The translations under genes were made by a program, and so were the position numbers. This document shows positions 1 to 11,079 of a stretch of DNA of 64,000 bases, one piece after another. The DNA is from Pteria penguin. Taxonomy: Eukaryota > Mollusca > Bivalvia > Pterioida > Pteriidae. The first letter of the stretch is position 1. Each line of letters begins with the position of its first letter. The stretch lies in contig CM068584.1 in NCBI GenBank assembly GCA_035048485.1, positions 60,327,739 to 60,391,738 on the forward strand, in the 5' to 3' direction. Under the pieces are notes generated by a model. It had not been told where the DNA came from. It did not search any database and saw nothing but the letters and a program-made list of their open reading frames with translations.

Positions 1-28
1 CACTTTTATTATCCTTTTTGATTTGTAG

Positions 29-121
29 GTTGTTGATCTTTGCAACCTAGATATCCCTGATGAAGGTTATGATGATGAAGAAGATGATGTTTACGAAAAA
101 AAAAAAAATGTTTTTAAATGA
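29..121 (+). CDS. possible terminal exon of a host gene (30 codons, acidic tail)
   Basis: A pyrimidine-rich stretch ending in tttgtag (1-28) looks like a 3' splice acceptor. From 29 one frame stays open to TGA at 119-121. The peptide goes from VVDLCNLDIP through an acidic stretch (DDEEDD) to a short lysine run. This could be the last coding exon of a gene entering from the left, followed by an A/T-rich 3' UTR. The frame is inferred only from the position after the AG, and 30 codons is short enough to arise by chance. I do not recognise the protein. Confidence 0.28.
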   Translation, partial: VVDLCNLDIPDEGYDDEEDDVYEKKKNVFK

Positions 122-1189
122 ATAAAAAAAATTCCTAAAACAGAAGTATCTGAATTTTCCTTTCAACACAGAGAAAACCTTTTTTTTTTTTTTTTCTTCC
201 TACCGACCCAATTTTTTTGAAAAAAAAATCCGTAATTCAATTAAAAAAAAAATCTGGCCTTATAGTAGTTTCATTTTCGTCCTTTGGGTTTTAAATACTG
301 AGGTCTAATTAGCTAGCGCTATCTCATGTGATTCCTCCATTCCCTCCAGTGATGAAGTAGAATTCCAATCAAACTTCAACTTACAGGTAAGTCTCGTTTA
401 ATTTCCAATTATCCCCGACCCTGGTACGAGTGGCATAACAGTTGATAACATAGGTCAGAATCAGCCAAAATACAAGAAAAGAACAGGCTTGTAAGTAAAA
501 GATCTCGGCACTAAGTATCGAATACAGTACATATCCTTTAACGTAAAATACCTTTCAAACCATAGAGAGGTTCCTTTTGGGAATCCAGTAATATAAACAT
601 TATCCCCACATGTTGTAGATAAAGTAAATGCATAAATAAAGCTTCTTGTAATGATGGAAACTTTTATTAGTCTTAATTAATACGATTTATACACTAACAG
701 TATAGATTTAGCATTATCGATATAACAGTGTAAAAACATTTTCCTTACATCCCATTAGTAGTCTCTGACCTCGGCAGCTAGCGACATCTGAATGTATTTG
801 CAATAGCCCAAATACAGTCAATAATAGCAATGTAATGCATCTACACTTCACGTAATCGTCAGTCAAACGTGTGACACAAACTTTAAAGGAAATACAAATA
901 TCGTAGAGGGAGGGATAGGTCACGAGCCTATTATTAAATATTAGAGGGGTAACTGTCTAGGTATGTCCTGACACCTGTCAGGGGCGGATCCCGGGGAGCT
1001 CCTTCATTAGGACGTTCATTTACCAATGAAGTCAAATGTGTTTTGACCAGAACGTTCTCTGCTGTGATACATACCTTACATTTAAGGTAGGTTTAAGTTT
1101 ATATCGACTAAGTATTACAATTCATCCATGAGAGTAAAACGTTGAATCGAGGTTGTTTATTAAACAAGGAGAGGGTATATCGTACACAA
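122..1189. other. no recognisable gene
   Basis: A/T-rich sequence with poly-A and poly-T runs (around 124-250). A consensus 5' splice donor CAG/GTAAGT lies at 384-392 on the plus strand, but no open frame worth calling leads into it. Nothing else is supported here. Confidence 0.5.
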
Positions 1190-1292
1190 ATGATGGCAAG
1201 AATCACCACATCGTGAGACCGGGGTTCGAGTCCTGCCGGTGTTCTTGTCTTTCGAATGAGACAGTATAAACCGAGGCCCTGTGTCGTGGTAT
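1190..1292 (+). mobile_element. SINE-A copy, left half (split by the LINE)
   Basis: A degenerate tRNA-like head with a B-box-like GGTTCGAGTCC, then the SINE-A body 'ttgtctttcgaatgagacag' and 'gaggccctgtgtcgtggtat'. The copy stops at 1292 in the middle of the family consensus and resumes at 6673. The last 8 bases, CGTGGTAT (1285-1292), are repeated at 6673-6680. The full-length copy at 7182-7454 is the reference. Confidence 0.8.
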
Positions 1293-1315
1293 TGTTGTAT
1301 TGTTTATTTGCTTTT

Positions 1316-1327
1316 AGCCTTGCGGCT
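1316..1327 (-). other. LINE 3'-terminal hairpin
   Basis: AGCC-TTGC-GGCT, a 4-bp stem about 25 bases from the LINE 3' end. The second copy of this LINE family has GGCTC-TTC-GAGCC at 54782-54794 in the matching place. In related LINEs such 3' hairpins are recognised by the reverse transcriptase; that role is inferred here. Confidence 0.45.
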
Positions 1328-1719
1328 CATCAGCATAAGATATCATATTTACAATATATACAATATGTGTACAATTATACACATTTAAGCAAAATTACAA
1401 TATGAAACTAATGAGTAATGAGTAGGACATATATAAATATGCATGTAATTAGTAATGAAGACAAATATGACTAATACACAGAGGTAAGAACAAACTCAAT
1501 TATTTCTCAACTTAAGCGCATTAAACAAAAACTTTGATAAATTACACAAAGACGCTTTGTTTTTAATAGATAAAAGCTGCACTAATTTGAACATGGATGG
1601 TTTCTTCCAATAATACTGCTTAATAAAAGATTTTCTTAGATTATTATATTTTGGACACACCATAATAAAATGGTACTCATCTTCGATTTCATTTGAGTTA
1701 CATTTAATACAAATTCTAT

Positions 1720-4700
1720 TTACTCTATTAACATTAGTGTACCTTCCTCTTTCAATAAATAAATCATGATTTGAAAGTCTGAAATTTGAAAGAATAGATA
1801 TATGGGATGTCGGTAGAGATTTTCGAAGATAGTATTGTAAAAAGTGGGTGTCAGGTAAGTATTTATATAATATAATGTTCCAAAAAATACAGACATTTCT
1901 TGAATAAAAATATCATTCATTCTAGTTTTACAAGTATGTAAAAACAAATGCTTATTATATGATGTCTGGGCAGTCCATATATACCCTAAGCCCACATTTT
2001 GTAAAATATCACGAACACTGCTCAACCGACTTTTGTGCATATCAATATTATCAAACATGTATGCATATAAACTTTTTAAAATACAATTGTCTGTGTTTAA
2101 AATCTTAAACCAATGTTTAATAATGCATAATTTTCTATACAGCTGCAACTGTAATCTTCCCAGTTCTGAGTATATCATAAAATTTGGTACATTATTTTTT
2201 AATTTAAGAATTCTTTTACAAAACTGAGTATGAACTTTCTCAATACTTTTCCCTTCAATAAAACCCCAAACTTCACAGCTATAACATAAAATGCTTCTAA
2301 CATATATATCAAAAACATGTAACTTTGATTCCACATTTAAATATTGGTTGTTACAAATATTTAAAATATTGAACATACATTTCCTTCCTTGCAAGGCTAA
2401 AATATTTTGAGCATGTGTAAATTTACCATTATACATAAGATTTAGGCCAAGATAACAGAAGTTATTAACAACTTCAATCTGTTCACCGTTATATGACCAT
2501 TTGCAATTATTGGGCACACGTCCCCCATTACGAAATACCACAATTTTAGTTTTATCAATATTGACATTCATATTCCATTTATTACTATATACATGTAAAG
2601 TATTCAACAGATTTTGCAGACCATCAATACTTTCAGAAAATAAAAGTGTCGTCAGCATACAGAAGCAAAAATAAAGAGATATCACGTAATTCTATAGATT
2701 CACAATTGTCATACATTAGTTCATTTTCAAAGTCATTGATATAAAGAGAAAATAATAACAGGGACAATCCCTCGCCCTGCATTAAGCCGGAAGACATTGA
2801 AGAAGGTAGACAACTCTGCACTTGATTTTACACAACATTTTACATTGCTATAAATAGATCTCAAAATGGTTAACATTTTACCATTAATACCTTGTTTACA
2901 TAATTTTGAAAAAAAGTTTACTTCTATTAATACTATCAAAAGCTTTTCTGTAGTCAACGAAACAGCAATATAATTTCTTTTTGTGTGATAATGTTTTGTT
3001 TATTAAACAACTAAGTGCAAAAATTGCATCTACAGTGCCATACCCAGGTCTAAATCCAAATTGGGCATCTGAGACAATACTGTATTTATCTGACCACTCA
3101 AGAAGACGGTTGTTTAATACAGATGTAAATAATTTTGATAAGCAGCTGACTAAAGTTATTCCCCTATAATTATTCGGGTCATTGAGATCTCCTTTTTTAT
3201 GCAAAGGAATAATGACACCTCTCGACCACTCTTCAGGGAAGTTACCTGATTGAAAAATTCTATTGAATAGTTGAGTTAGCAAAGTTAAAAATAAATCTTT
3301 AAACGTTGTAAAGTATTCGTTTAAAACATTGTCAATTCCAGCCGCTTTATTGTGTTTGGCTTTCTTTAATACATTTAAAACCTCCTCCTCAGTAATATCA
3401 ACATCTAGTTCATTGTAACAGCAAACACCAGTGTCAGTATCAACAATGCCATCAGTATTCTTATTTACATTAGACATATGTACATTTTCAAAATGGTTTT
3501 TAAAATCTGAAACAGAGAAGTGATGGTTCTTTTGTTTTTGTGTTTCTTAAAAATCCTATAACAATGCTTTGGATTATGTTTGCGCATGTGGTCAAATACA
3601 TTCTCTTGACTCTTCTCTCATACTGTTTGTATAACCTTTTATTCTCAACAAGGACATGTCTGTTATCCTGTGATCTATTGCTATTAAAACTGCGTAAAGA
3701 AGACTTGTAATGTTTGTACAGGTTTTTACAATGATTATCAAACCAAGGTTTGTTTGGATGCACAGATGGCTTACATTTAACCGATTTATTTGAAACAGAA
3801 AAGGTTTTACCACAAAAAGGACTAAAAACATCTTGTAAAAAAGTAGTGAGAGTTTTCACACAATGGTCGTTATCACAATCGGTGTTATTAATTACATTAG
3901 CAACATAGGCAAGCTCATCCCTACGTTCCAAAAGAACTGAGTGCATGTTTTCTATAGCATCAGGGTTCCATTTAAAGGTTGTATGTGTATTTTCAGTGGC
4001 GTTACAAATACCATTTGCAGAATTATCTGTTACTATATTTACAATTGCAGGACAGTTCAGTGTAAAAGAAACAGGTGCATGGTCAGAGAATTCGTTAAAA
4101 TCACATATACATAAATGGATAATATCTTTGAGAAAGCGTTCATCAACCAAGACATAATCAATTACACTTGAGCCCAAATGATTGTAAAATGTAAAGCGAC
4201 CAAGTTCATCACCACTTGTTCTACCATTGCACAGTCTTATCCCTGTCGCCTTACACAGTTCAATCAGCTTGCGCCCAAATGTATTGACAGTAGAATCTTG
4301 AGAGTTACGATTTGGCATTATTTCGTCAGAGACATAGTCAAAAACATCATCAAGTATATTTAACATCTGCCTATCAAGAAGGTCAGTGCTAATAAAATCA
4401 GATTTTTTCCCAACTCTGCTATTCAAATCCCCAGTAATAATAACTTTCCCCAACTGAGAGTATTCAGCAATACTGTTTTCAAGACATTCATATAAATCAG
4501 TATGATACAGGTTGTAATATACATTGTTTTCATGAGGTATGTAAGAAAAGCATATATATAATTCTGCAACGTTAACCCAAATCAAAGAATCTTCTATATT
4601 TTTTAATACATTTACCTTTGTTGTTAAGGATTTCTTATAAAGTATGACAATACCTCCCCCTTTCCCACGAGATCTTGGAAATGGTAAACATTCGAAATCA

Positions 4701-4926
4701 CATTCAAACAATCATTAAAAACAAAATTATGGTCAATCCAACATTCGGATAGACAAATTATGTCGTGACGTTGTATAGTATTTACAAAATTAGAATCATT
4801 TAGCTTGTTTGATAAGCCTCTATTTACATTCCACGATAGAATTTTGAGTTTATTGTTAATGTTACTACCTGTAGTACTTGCGGTACATTCCCGCGATTCC
4901 GTTACAGTTCTTACCCCGGCGTATTC
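1720..4926 (-). pseudogene. LINE ORF2: APE endonuclease + reverse transcriptase, frameshifted
   Basis: Encodes the nicking and copying enzyme of the LINE. The endonuclease begins in the frame directly after the ORF1 stop (4927-4929): LKILSWNVNRG at about 4850-4810 and IICLSECWID, with later motifs GDLNSR and FSDHAPV. A frameshift near 4705 leads into the 403-codon stretch 4711-3500. After a shift near 3530 the RT fingers and palm follow (KAAGIDN, LHKKGD, QFGFRPGYGTVDAI, VDYRKAFDSI). Further shifts near 2905, 2790 and 2650 lead to the catalytic YADDT box (about 2640) and the C-terminal region ending at 1720. There is no RNase H or cysteine-rich motif that I can see. The breaks show it is dead. 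Confidence 0.85.
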
Positions 4927-6448
4927 CTATTGCTGACCTCTGCTCGAGTGCGCGACTGCTCGTTCCACAAGTGGAGTTGTATTTGGTCCACAGTCATTTC
5001 GTGCTTGTCGTACTCCTGGTCCACAAGCAGGGCGTGGTGCTAGCGTTTCGCTACGATTAGATTCCTTCACCGTGTTAGCATAAGATGGGGAATTCACGGG
5101 AGCACTACCTCCCTGAACTACATTAACATGTTGCACCGGTTGCGATACACTAGCACTGACAATGGCATTACTATTGGGTACAACTAAGACCTGACGCACC
5201 GAACGCGGTACACTCTCATGTTGTGATGCGCGTGACACTGTCATGTAGTGATGCGCGAGGTACACTCTCATGTAGAGGTACGCGTGGTACACTGCTGTTG
5301 CGAGGTACGTGTGGTAAGCTGGTGGCACAATGTGGTGCACTGTTGCTTGGAGCGGCAGGCACACGTTGTACACTGTTGCTGGAAGATGCGGATGGCACAC
5401 TATCGTTGAATGAAATACGCGACACATCATCAATCTGTTTTGGCACTGTAGATTCATAGGCATTGGTATTCCGCCGCATGTTGTGTCTCAATGACGCATG
5501 ACCCCGACATTCGATGTCGTCTATGTATCGGTTGCCATTGACGAAGAGAGTATCCCGCAGTAGTTTTACACAATCCCCCTCCATTTTATGCTTTTTCATT
5601 ATTGGGTACAGTTTTCTGCGCCTCTGTTCTACAGATTCCTGGAATTGCTCGCTGATCCACAGTGTCGTTCCCTGTAATTTATACGAATTCCTTAAAACTA
5701 ATTTTCTTTGTCTATGATGAAGAAACCTGGCTACGATGGGCCTGTGTTTGCCTGTGAACTTCTTACCGAAACGGTGAACGTTGCCAAAGGCAATTTCTTC
5801 CTCAATGCCCAATTCATAGAATATAAAATCTCTAATAAGCACTTCTGAGTCTTCGTGTCGAGTCTCGCCGGACAGTCCATGGAACACAAGATTCTGCTTC
5901 ATACTGCGACACTGCAGATCCTCAATTTTCGCCTTCAATTCATCTCTCTCCTTCTTTATGTTGTGTAAGTCCTCATTAATACCTTGAATAATATCACTAT
6001 CCATGTATTCTGCTTCCTTTGTATTCTCCTTCAGTTGATCGTACATATCCGACATGAATTTCACGGACTTCTCTATTACTGCATTATTTTGTTCTGTTCG
6101 GATTATCCTTTTTTCGGCTTCTGACACTCTTATTGCCAATGTATTTATCTTAGATATTATAATATCCAAACTCGAAAGTTTTTCTAGCACCAGGTTGAGT
6201 TTTTCGTCTAACTTTGTATATTCACTGTCTTTGTTGGCAGTAACGATAGGTGTCGAAGCTGTCACTTTGGGTATTGTTTCGTTCGAATCTCCGTATAATA
6301 TCGTATGCGTTTGGTTTAAAACGCCACTGACAGGTATTGAGTGAGCACAGTTCTCAGCACTAGTGTCACTTACTGAACAGTCAGATTTAGAATTAGCTTT
6401 TCTCTTTTTGTTGTATTTTCCCATTTTAAATCTTGTAATTTTAGTCAC
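4927..6448 (-). pseudogene. LINE ORF1: L1-like nucleic-acid chaperone (coiled coil, RRM-like), one frameshift
   Basis: The ATG at 6448 opens 410 codons. A lysine-rich N-terminus is followed by a coiled coil (about residues 75-185), then an L1-ORF1-type RRM and C-terminal domain (NLVFHGLSG, VHRFGKK, RPIVARFL, LWISEQF). The tail is a repeat of the type SVPRxxLHE, coded by about 27-bp DNA units at 5205-5310. One unit (5232-5256) has only 25 bases, which shifts the frame and ends the first frame at 5216. The alternative frame continues to TAG at 4927-4929. ORF1 proteins coat the element RNA and act as chaperones; this is known for the family. Confidence 0.8.
5205..5310 (-). repeat. 27-bp coding minisatellite inside ORF1
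   Basis: Units of about 27 bases of the type 'gaggtacactctcatgtag' plus 'aggtacgc', with starts at 5205, 5232, 5257 and 5284. The unit at 5232 is two bases short, which accounts for the ORF1 frame break. Nine-codon units encode variants of SVPRxxLHE. Confidence 0.7.
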
Positions 6449-6516
6449 GCAAATAGAGCAAGATATGTATCACTTAATTCACAAAAGTTCGTAGATAAGT
6501 AATCCATGGAATGGTT

Positions 6517-6672
6517 TGGTTGATTGGTGTTTTACGTCGCTTTCAACAATTTTTCAGTTATATCGCGACATGGAAGCAGGAGGTTACCAACCTCCTAAAC
6601 ATAGTGGCGCAACCCTGGAATCGAACCCGGATCGTCGGCGCCGCAAGCCAAGCGCTTAACCACGGCCCCCGC
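6517..6672 (-). mobile_element. SINE-B copy joined to the LINE 5' end
   Basis: On the minus strand: tRNA-like head (ggttaagcgcttggcttgcg, then ccgggttcgattcc), middle 'ggaggttggtaacctcctgc', and tail 'ttgttgaaagcgacgtaaaa' with caccaatcaacc. This is the same family as 24132-24301 and 39265-39429. Its outer end touches the CGTGGTAT target duplication directly (6673-6680) and its inner end meets the LINE 5' region. The head differs from the other two copies in its first about 10 bases. Confidence 0.85.
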
Positions 6673-6798
6673 CGTGGTATGCACAGCACATTAATGATCC
6701 CTCACTGATTCGGGTGGGTCCGTTGCAACGGTCAAAATGTGTATGCCCTGCACCAGGCAGAAGTCGTCACCATATACGTGAAATATTCGTGGTGTGAC
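6673..6798 (+). mobile_element. SINE-A copy, right half
   Basis: Continues the SINE-A interrupted at 1292: 'atccctcactgattcgggtg', 'gtatgccctgcaccaggcag', and the tail 'gaaatattcgtggtgtgac'. The first 8 bases repeat 1285-1292, consistent with target duplication on LINE insertion. Confidence 0.85.
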
Positions 6799-7169
6799 AA
6801 TGTATGCAATGTACATAAGTAACACAACGATCGTGTAAATAGTCATATCACTTTAGGTACACGACCGTTGTGTAAATAGCCACTACCCAAACACCGAGAT
6901 GAAGTTATGGTCACAAATGTCACTTTCCTCCTCGAGTTGACTGGTTATATATGTACGCGGCCTCGTGATATGGTGTTTACGTTCTGCCGTCGTCATTATT
7001 AATGTCTGGTTTGAAAGGATCAGATTCACATTTTTCTCGTCCATACCAGCTCCGTTACAGCTGCTGCATGTGAATGAGAATTTCCTTTTCGCTCTCTTCG
7101 ACTAGATCGCATGCGTTGACATTTTTGGACTCTAAATAGTATATTTCTTTTCATTGACTGCACTGGCTT
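6799..7169. other. no recognisable gene
   Basis: Unique-looking sequence between two SINE copies; only short open frames and no motif. Confidence 0.4.
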
Positions 7170-7181
7170 TCATTTGTTGAG

Positions 7182-7454
7182 AAACCGGCGTGGCCTAGTG
7201 GTATCTCGCTCGCCTCATGATCGGGAGACTGGGGTTCTAGTCCCGCTCTTGTCATGCCTATGTGGTTGTCTTTAGGATGAGACAGTAAAACCGAGTCAGA
7301 GTGTCGTGATATGCATGACGCATTAAAGATCCCTCACTGCTTCGGGTGGGTCCGTTGCAAAGGTCAAAATCTGTATGCCCCGCATCAGGCAGATGCCGTC
7401 ACCATATACGTGAAATATTCGTGGTGTGACGTTAAACAAAAACCAATCAATCAA
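7182..7454 (+). mobile_element. SINE-A, full length with 12-bp TSD
   Basis: tRNA-derived SINE. A box-like 'ggcgtggcctagtggtatct', B-box-like GGTTCTAGTCC, SINE-A body, conserved 3' domain 'tatacgtgaaatattcgtgg' and (caat)n tail. It is flanked by TCATTTGTTGAG at 7170-7181 and 7455-7466. The 3' domain resembles the V-SINE/RUDI or BivaMD type of bivalve SINEs; that name is from memory and not checked. Confidence 0.9.
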
Positions 7455-7466
7455 TCATTTGTTGAG

Positions 7467-8280
7467 TCTGATGTTTGTGTGAAGTGAAAGTTTGGCTGGA
7501 GTGAGGACAATTCTTCATGCTGCCCGTATCCTCTTCGCATCTGTCGGTGCTAATTAGTCACGTTACCGTTTTGTTCATCTGTCCCAGGTTTATTCTTCTC
7601 GATGGCTCATCTGTTTTAGATTGCTGCTTGTCAACAATCGGGCTTGAAATATCGGCGATATTGTCGCGTTAAGTTTTCACTAATATATATGTTCTATATT
7701 ATTTAAATCCTCTATAGCAATGTTGTAATAACTTCGATTAGATTTCCTCCAGCGACAGAGTATCAAATCTTTAACCTTTTTTTAAAAAATGTTTAAATTT
7801 TCAAAATAGTCATTCTCTATGATTATAGTTTATCCCTATATCGTACATGACGTCCCCTCTTGTAATACATATACTTTTTGTAGCAGTATTCATGTCGCTT
7901 TACATGCGCGTGTTTACAAACAGTTTCGATTAGGTATATATAGTGTCTTTTTAGGAAGATCCGCCATGTTGCGTTAGCAACAGGTATATTTAGCGAGCCA
8001 GATAACGCTTAGTCGTGGCTATCCGCCCCACACTCGGTTCACACTTATTTCCTTTGACGAGGTCTTTTTCATCTTTGTTGGAGGTAATGTTTTCAAATGA
8101 AGGACTCATAAACGCTTCATATTTGTTTCTCCATACACATTTAATGTCTAAAACATATCTATATCTTCCATTAAGCGTCACTGATTATTATCCCAAGTCT
8201 TTACAGATTTTCTCTCCTTTGAAAGTGCTTAATGCAAAAAAAAATAGTTAAAGATTTTACTTAATTGTTCTCAGAATGTG
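7467..8280. other. no recognisable gene
   Basis: A/T-rich, with short overlapping frames on both strands around 7990-8250 that cancel each other and show no motif. Confidence 0.4.
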
Positions 8281-8544
8281 ATTGCACAAAACGGCTATTG
8301 TTCCCCGCCTTTCGCGATAGCGTGGGGACATAAAATCTCATTCGTCTGTCTGTCCGTCTGTCACAAAATCCTTAACCTTGGTCATAATTTTTAACCGTAA
8401 GACGTAGGGCCTTCATATTTGGCATGTGGTTCCCTAATTGCAATGCCTATCCGTTGGTACCAGAATTTCTTTTTATCGTGTGACCTTTGACCTACTGCAA
8501 TGTAACTTTTTAACCATAACACGTAGGGCCTTCATATTCGCCAT
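8281..8544 (+). repeat. dispersed repeat with about 120-bp internal duplication
   Basis: Starts near 'cgatagcgtggggacataaa' and 'gtctgtctgtccgtctgtc'. It contains two related units at about 8390-8430 and 8510-8550, both with 'cgtagggccttcatatt' before a g-c-c-a-t-g motif. I recognise the general type from mollusc genomes; the family name is unknown to me. Confidence 0.55.
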
Positions 8545-8657
8545 GAAGCCTAGTGGTGTGGCGCTGGAATCCTGGTCGGGAGGCCGGGGTTCGAGTTCCG
8601 CTCTGGTCATGCCGGTGTCCTGTCTTTCGGATGTGACAGTATCAACCGAATGGCATA
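8545..8657 (+). mobile_element. SINE-A, 5' fragment
   Basis: Carries 'gaagcctagtggtgtggcgc', 'gaggccggggttcgagttcc' and 'tcatgccggtgtcctgtctt', then loses similarity at about 8657. It is a 3'-truncated SINE-A. Confidence 0.8.
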
Positions 8658-8945
8658 GATGGAGGAATCAAATAATTCGAAGAAACAGAAATAGCACCGG
8701 TATTACTAACAAATGAAGATCGTCGATTCTCATTATTATTAATAGAAGTGGATTATACTCTTTGTGGTTCCATCGGCACAAGAGGATAGGGAGCTACAGA
8801 AGGTCCTAACATACTTTTAGATTCCGGTTCAGAAATACTTGCTGATGATTGTTCCGTCATCAATAAGAAAGATGTTCCTTTCTTGGTCACTAGGAGCTCT
8901 AAGAACCTTATTCTTTCGTTTTGATACCGTTGTGAAAGATGGTTG

Positions 8946-11048
8946 TTAAACTAAAATTGTGTTGGAGGCGACCTGCTGCGTTTCTTTCAGTTTAGGGGGT
9001 ATTGTCATATGCAATGTTGCCTCGTTTACTTTTACAATCTTTTCAATTTGATGCACAATATTTTCCAATGCTAGTGGTTTAACGTCAGAATTTTTCACCT
9101 GTTTATCTAGCATAGAAATAGCCTTTTCATACCTGTGTAATAAGTTTGCAATTTTAATTTGATCATTATTTGTCTTCAGCTCTGAATTATTCATTTCTAT
9201 TTCAGTTTCACAGTCCTCTTTATCAGGAATGTGGGATAAAGAATGACCTTTTGGATATGCTTGCATAATGGATTCGAATCGGGACAGTCACACGTGTACA
9301 AATGGCTACACAGATTAACACAAGAAAATGTATTGTACCTTTTAAAACAAGATTCAAATTGACAGTCTTTCAGATGTCTGACAACAGTATAGGAAACAGC
9401 AGAAGATGTTTGTGAAACAACAGAAAAATGGTTTTCAAATGAAAAAAATAACTAATAAATTATAATCAGCTATAGACATACCATTTCTGTGTTGGTTAAA
9501 GACTTCATTGTTGTTACTGGTGTCTTTATTCAAAACATTCTTAAATCGTGACAGAAAGTAATGCTTGTCCATTTCTAACAATATGTACAATAATGATTTT
9601 TCATATCTATACATATAATTCTTTACAAGATAATCTATAAAACCTGGTTCTAGTGCTGAATACTTGGCAATAAATTTATCCTTGTACAACTGAAATTCTG
9701 ACTTTTTGTGTTTAGCATATCACAGAGGAAGAAATAAATTTCTAATTTATGGTTCTTATTGCCATTGGAACTAATTTCCTCTTCCAGGATTGATGCACAT
9801 GCCATATACATAGATAGTGTTTTTATATCACATAAACTGTCCTAACCGCATTAACGGCTGCACAGTCATCTGTCATGACCCTTATATTTGTGGATGGACA
9901 TTTTTCTTTAACTGCCTTAAGTAAAATTGTAAGAATGTTTGTATCCTCTTTGCTACATAGACAAGATGCAACAGGGTAACCTCTATGAAACTCATCTACA
10001 ACAAGCAATATCACAAACTTTAAACCATAAGCTGTTGTACTGTGTGTGGAGTCGATACATAAAATTCGACCTCCAAATTCTTGGAACATTTCCGACTGTT
10101 CCTTACTAATTAAGATTAGCAGAAAATCATTTTTGGCAATGTGGGATCGATCACATCAACCTGTTTGTAAACAAGAACAGGGTTAACATCCAAGCTTCGA
10201 AGATACTCTACCAACAGCATTGTAGATGTAGAATCATATGAATGTTTTTTAAATTTACAATTGGTCAACCTCTGCTTCATTTGCACTAGGTTTTTGCGAT
10301 TAAGCAACTGAAAAAAATTTGTTCCAAGTATTTCGGTTGTCTATATTGCCATTGGTATCTCTTAAGCTATTTAAAATATCCTCAACTGGAATATTCAGAG
10401 AAAGCTTTTTGCACGTATAGAATTGGGCAGAGGCAAATATGTTCCTTGGTCAGACTGGATGGAATGAGTATGGGTTCGAATGTAATCAACCGCAACAGAC
10501 CCTTCATCAATTTTAACGTACATTCGAGAAGGACAAAGGTTATTGATTTTGCAAGAACCTATGTAATTGGCACTCTTTTTAGAATAGGGTTGGATCTTCT
10601 TGAATCCATCTCGATTGCATACATGTCTTCCCGCTCTTGCTAACGCTTTCCTTCCTGACTTTAGCGAAATAAACATGATTATTAATTTCCTCATTTTCTT
10701 TCCAAGTTTGAAATTCTGCCATATTTTCAAATGTCATGTGGGTTCAATGAAACTGCACCATGATCTTTCTCTGAATGATCCAGAGAGACATGTAGGTCCT
10801 AAAAGCTTTAGTGCAAGATGTCACAGGGCACTAATTGTACAAAAGACGAGGCTTGGGCTCCAAGTCAACATGACCGTTGTGAAATTCAAGCAAATGGCGG
10901 TTTTTTTTTTGTTTTTTTTTTTGTGGCAAAATTGACATTGCAAAGAATCAAGATTGGGGTTTTGTTTAAGAACATCAATATTTGATTTGTGTGTAAAAAA
11001 ATTTTTGAGTGATCGGTACCCTGAAGTCAAGCTATGTACACGATACAT
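8946..11048 (-). pseudogene. Mutator-like (MULE) transposase: zinc finger, MULE domain, SWIM
   Basis: Minus-strand reading in several frames. C2H2-like pieces come first (LQCQFCHK near 10940; CPVTSCTKAF near 10830), then an FQTWKENEE motif, then a cysteine/histidine region at 10730-10395. A linker follows (10307-10116). The MULE catalytic core at 10089-9823 has ILCIDSTHSTTAYGLKFV and VMTDDCAAV, giving two of the DDE acids. A helical stretch covers 9689-9435. A SWIM finger lies at about 9290-9250 (YTCDCPDSNPLCKHIQK, CxC..CxH). A C-terminal piece ends at 8946. Frameshifts separate nearly every block, so it is inactive. Order and motifs fit animal MULEs with C-terminal SWIM. Confidence 0.8.
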
Positions 11049-11079
11049 GATGTTGATTTATGATTATAGGAATATTGTT

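Larger units (their letters stand above)
1293..6516 (-). mobile_element. APE-type non-LTR retrotransposon (LINE), near full length, decayed
   Basis: Two-ORF LINE read on the minus strand: short 5' region, ORF1 (coiled coil + RRM-like), ORF2 (endonuclease + reverse transcriptase), then a roughly 430-bp 3' UTR ending in a small hairpin (1316-1327) and an A-rich tail. It is flanked by the 8-bp repeat CGTGGTAT (1285-1292 and 6673-6680), with SINE-B included on the 5' side. The jockey/CR1/L2/I group is plausible from the two-ORF plan and APE nuclease, but I did not assign a clade. At least five frameshifts make this copy inactive. Confidence 0.85.

Noticed and set aside
5223..5459. Plus-strand 78-codon ORF
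   Set aside because: Antisense to the ORF1 coding minisatellite.
7186..7260. tRNA gene-like A and B boxes (also at 24250, 30330, 38010, 39370, 47710)
   Set aside because: They are heads of SINE copies that continue into a shared body and tail; no closed cloverleaf.
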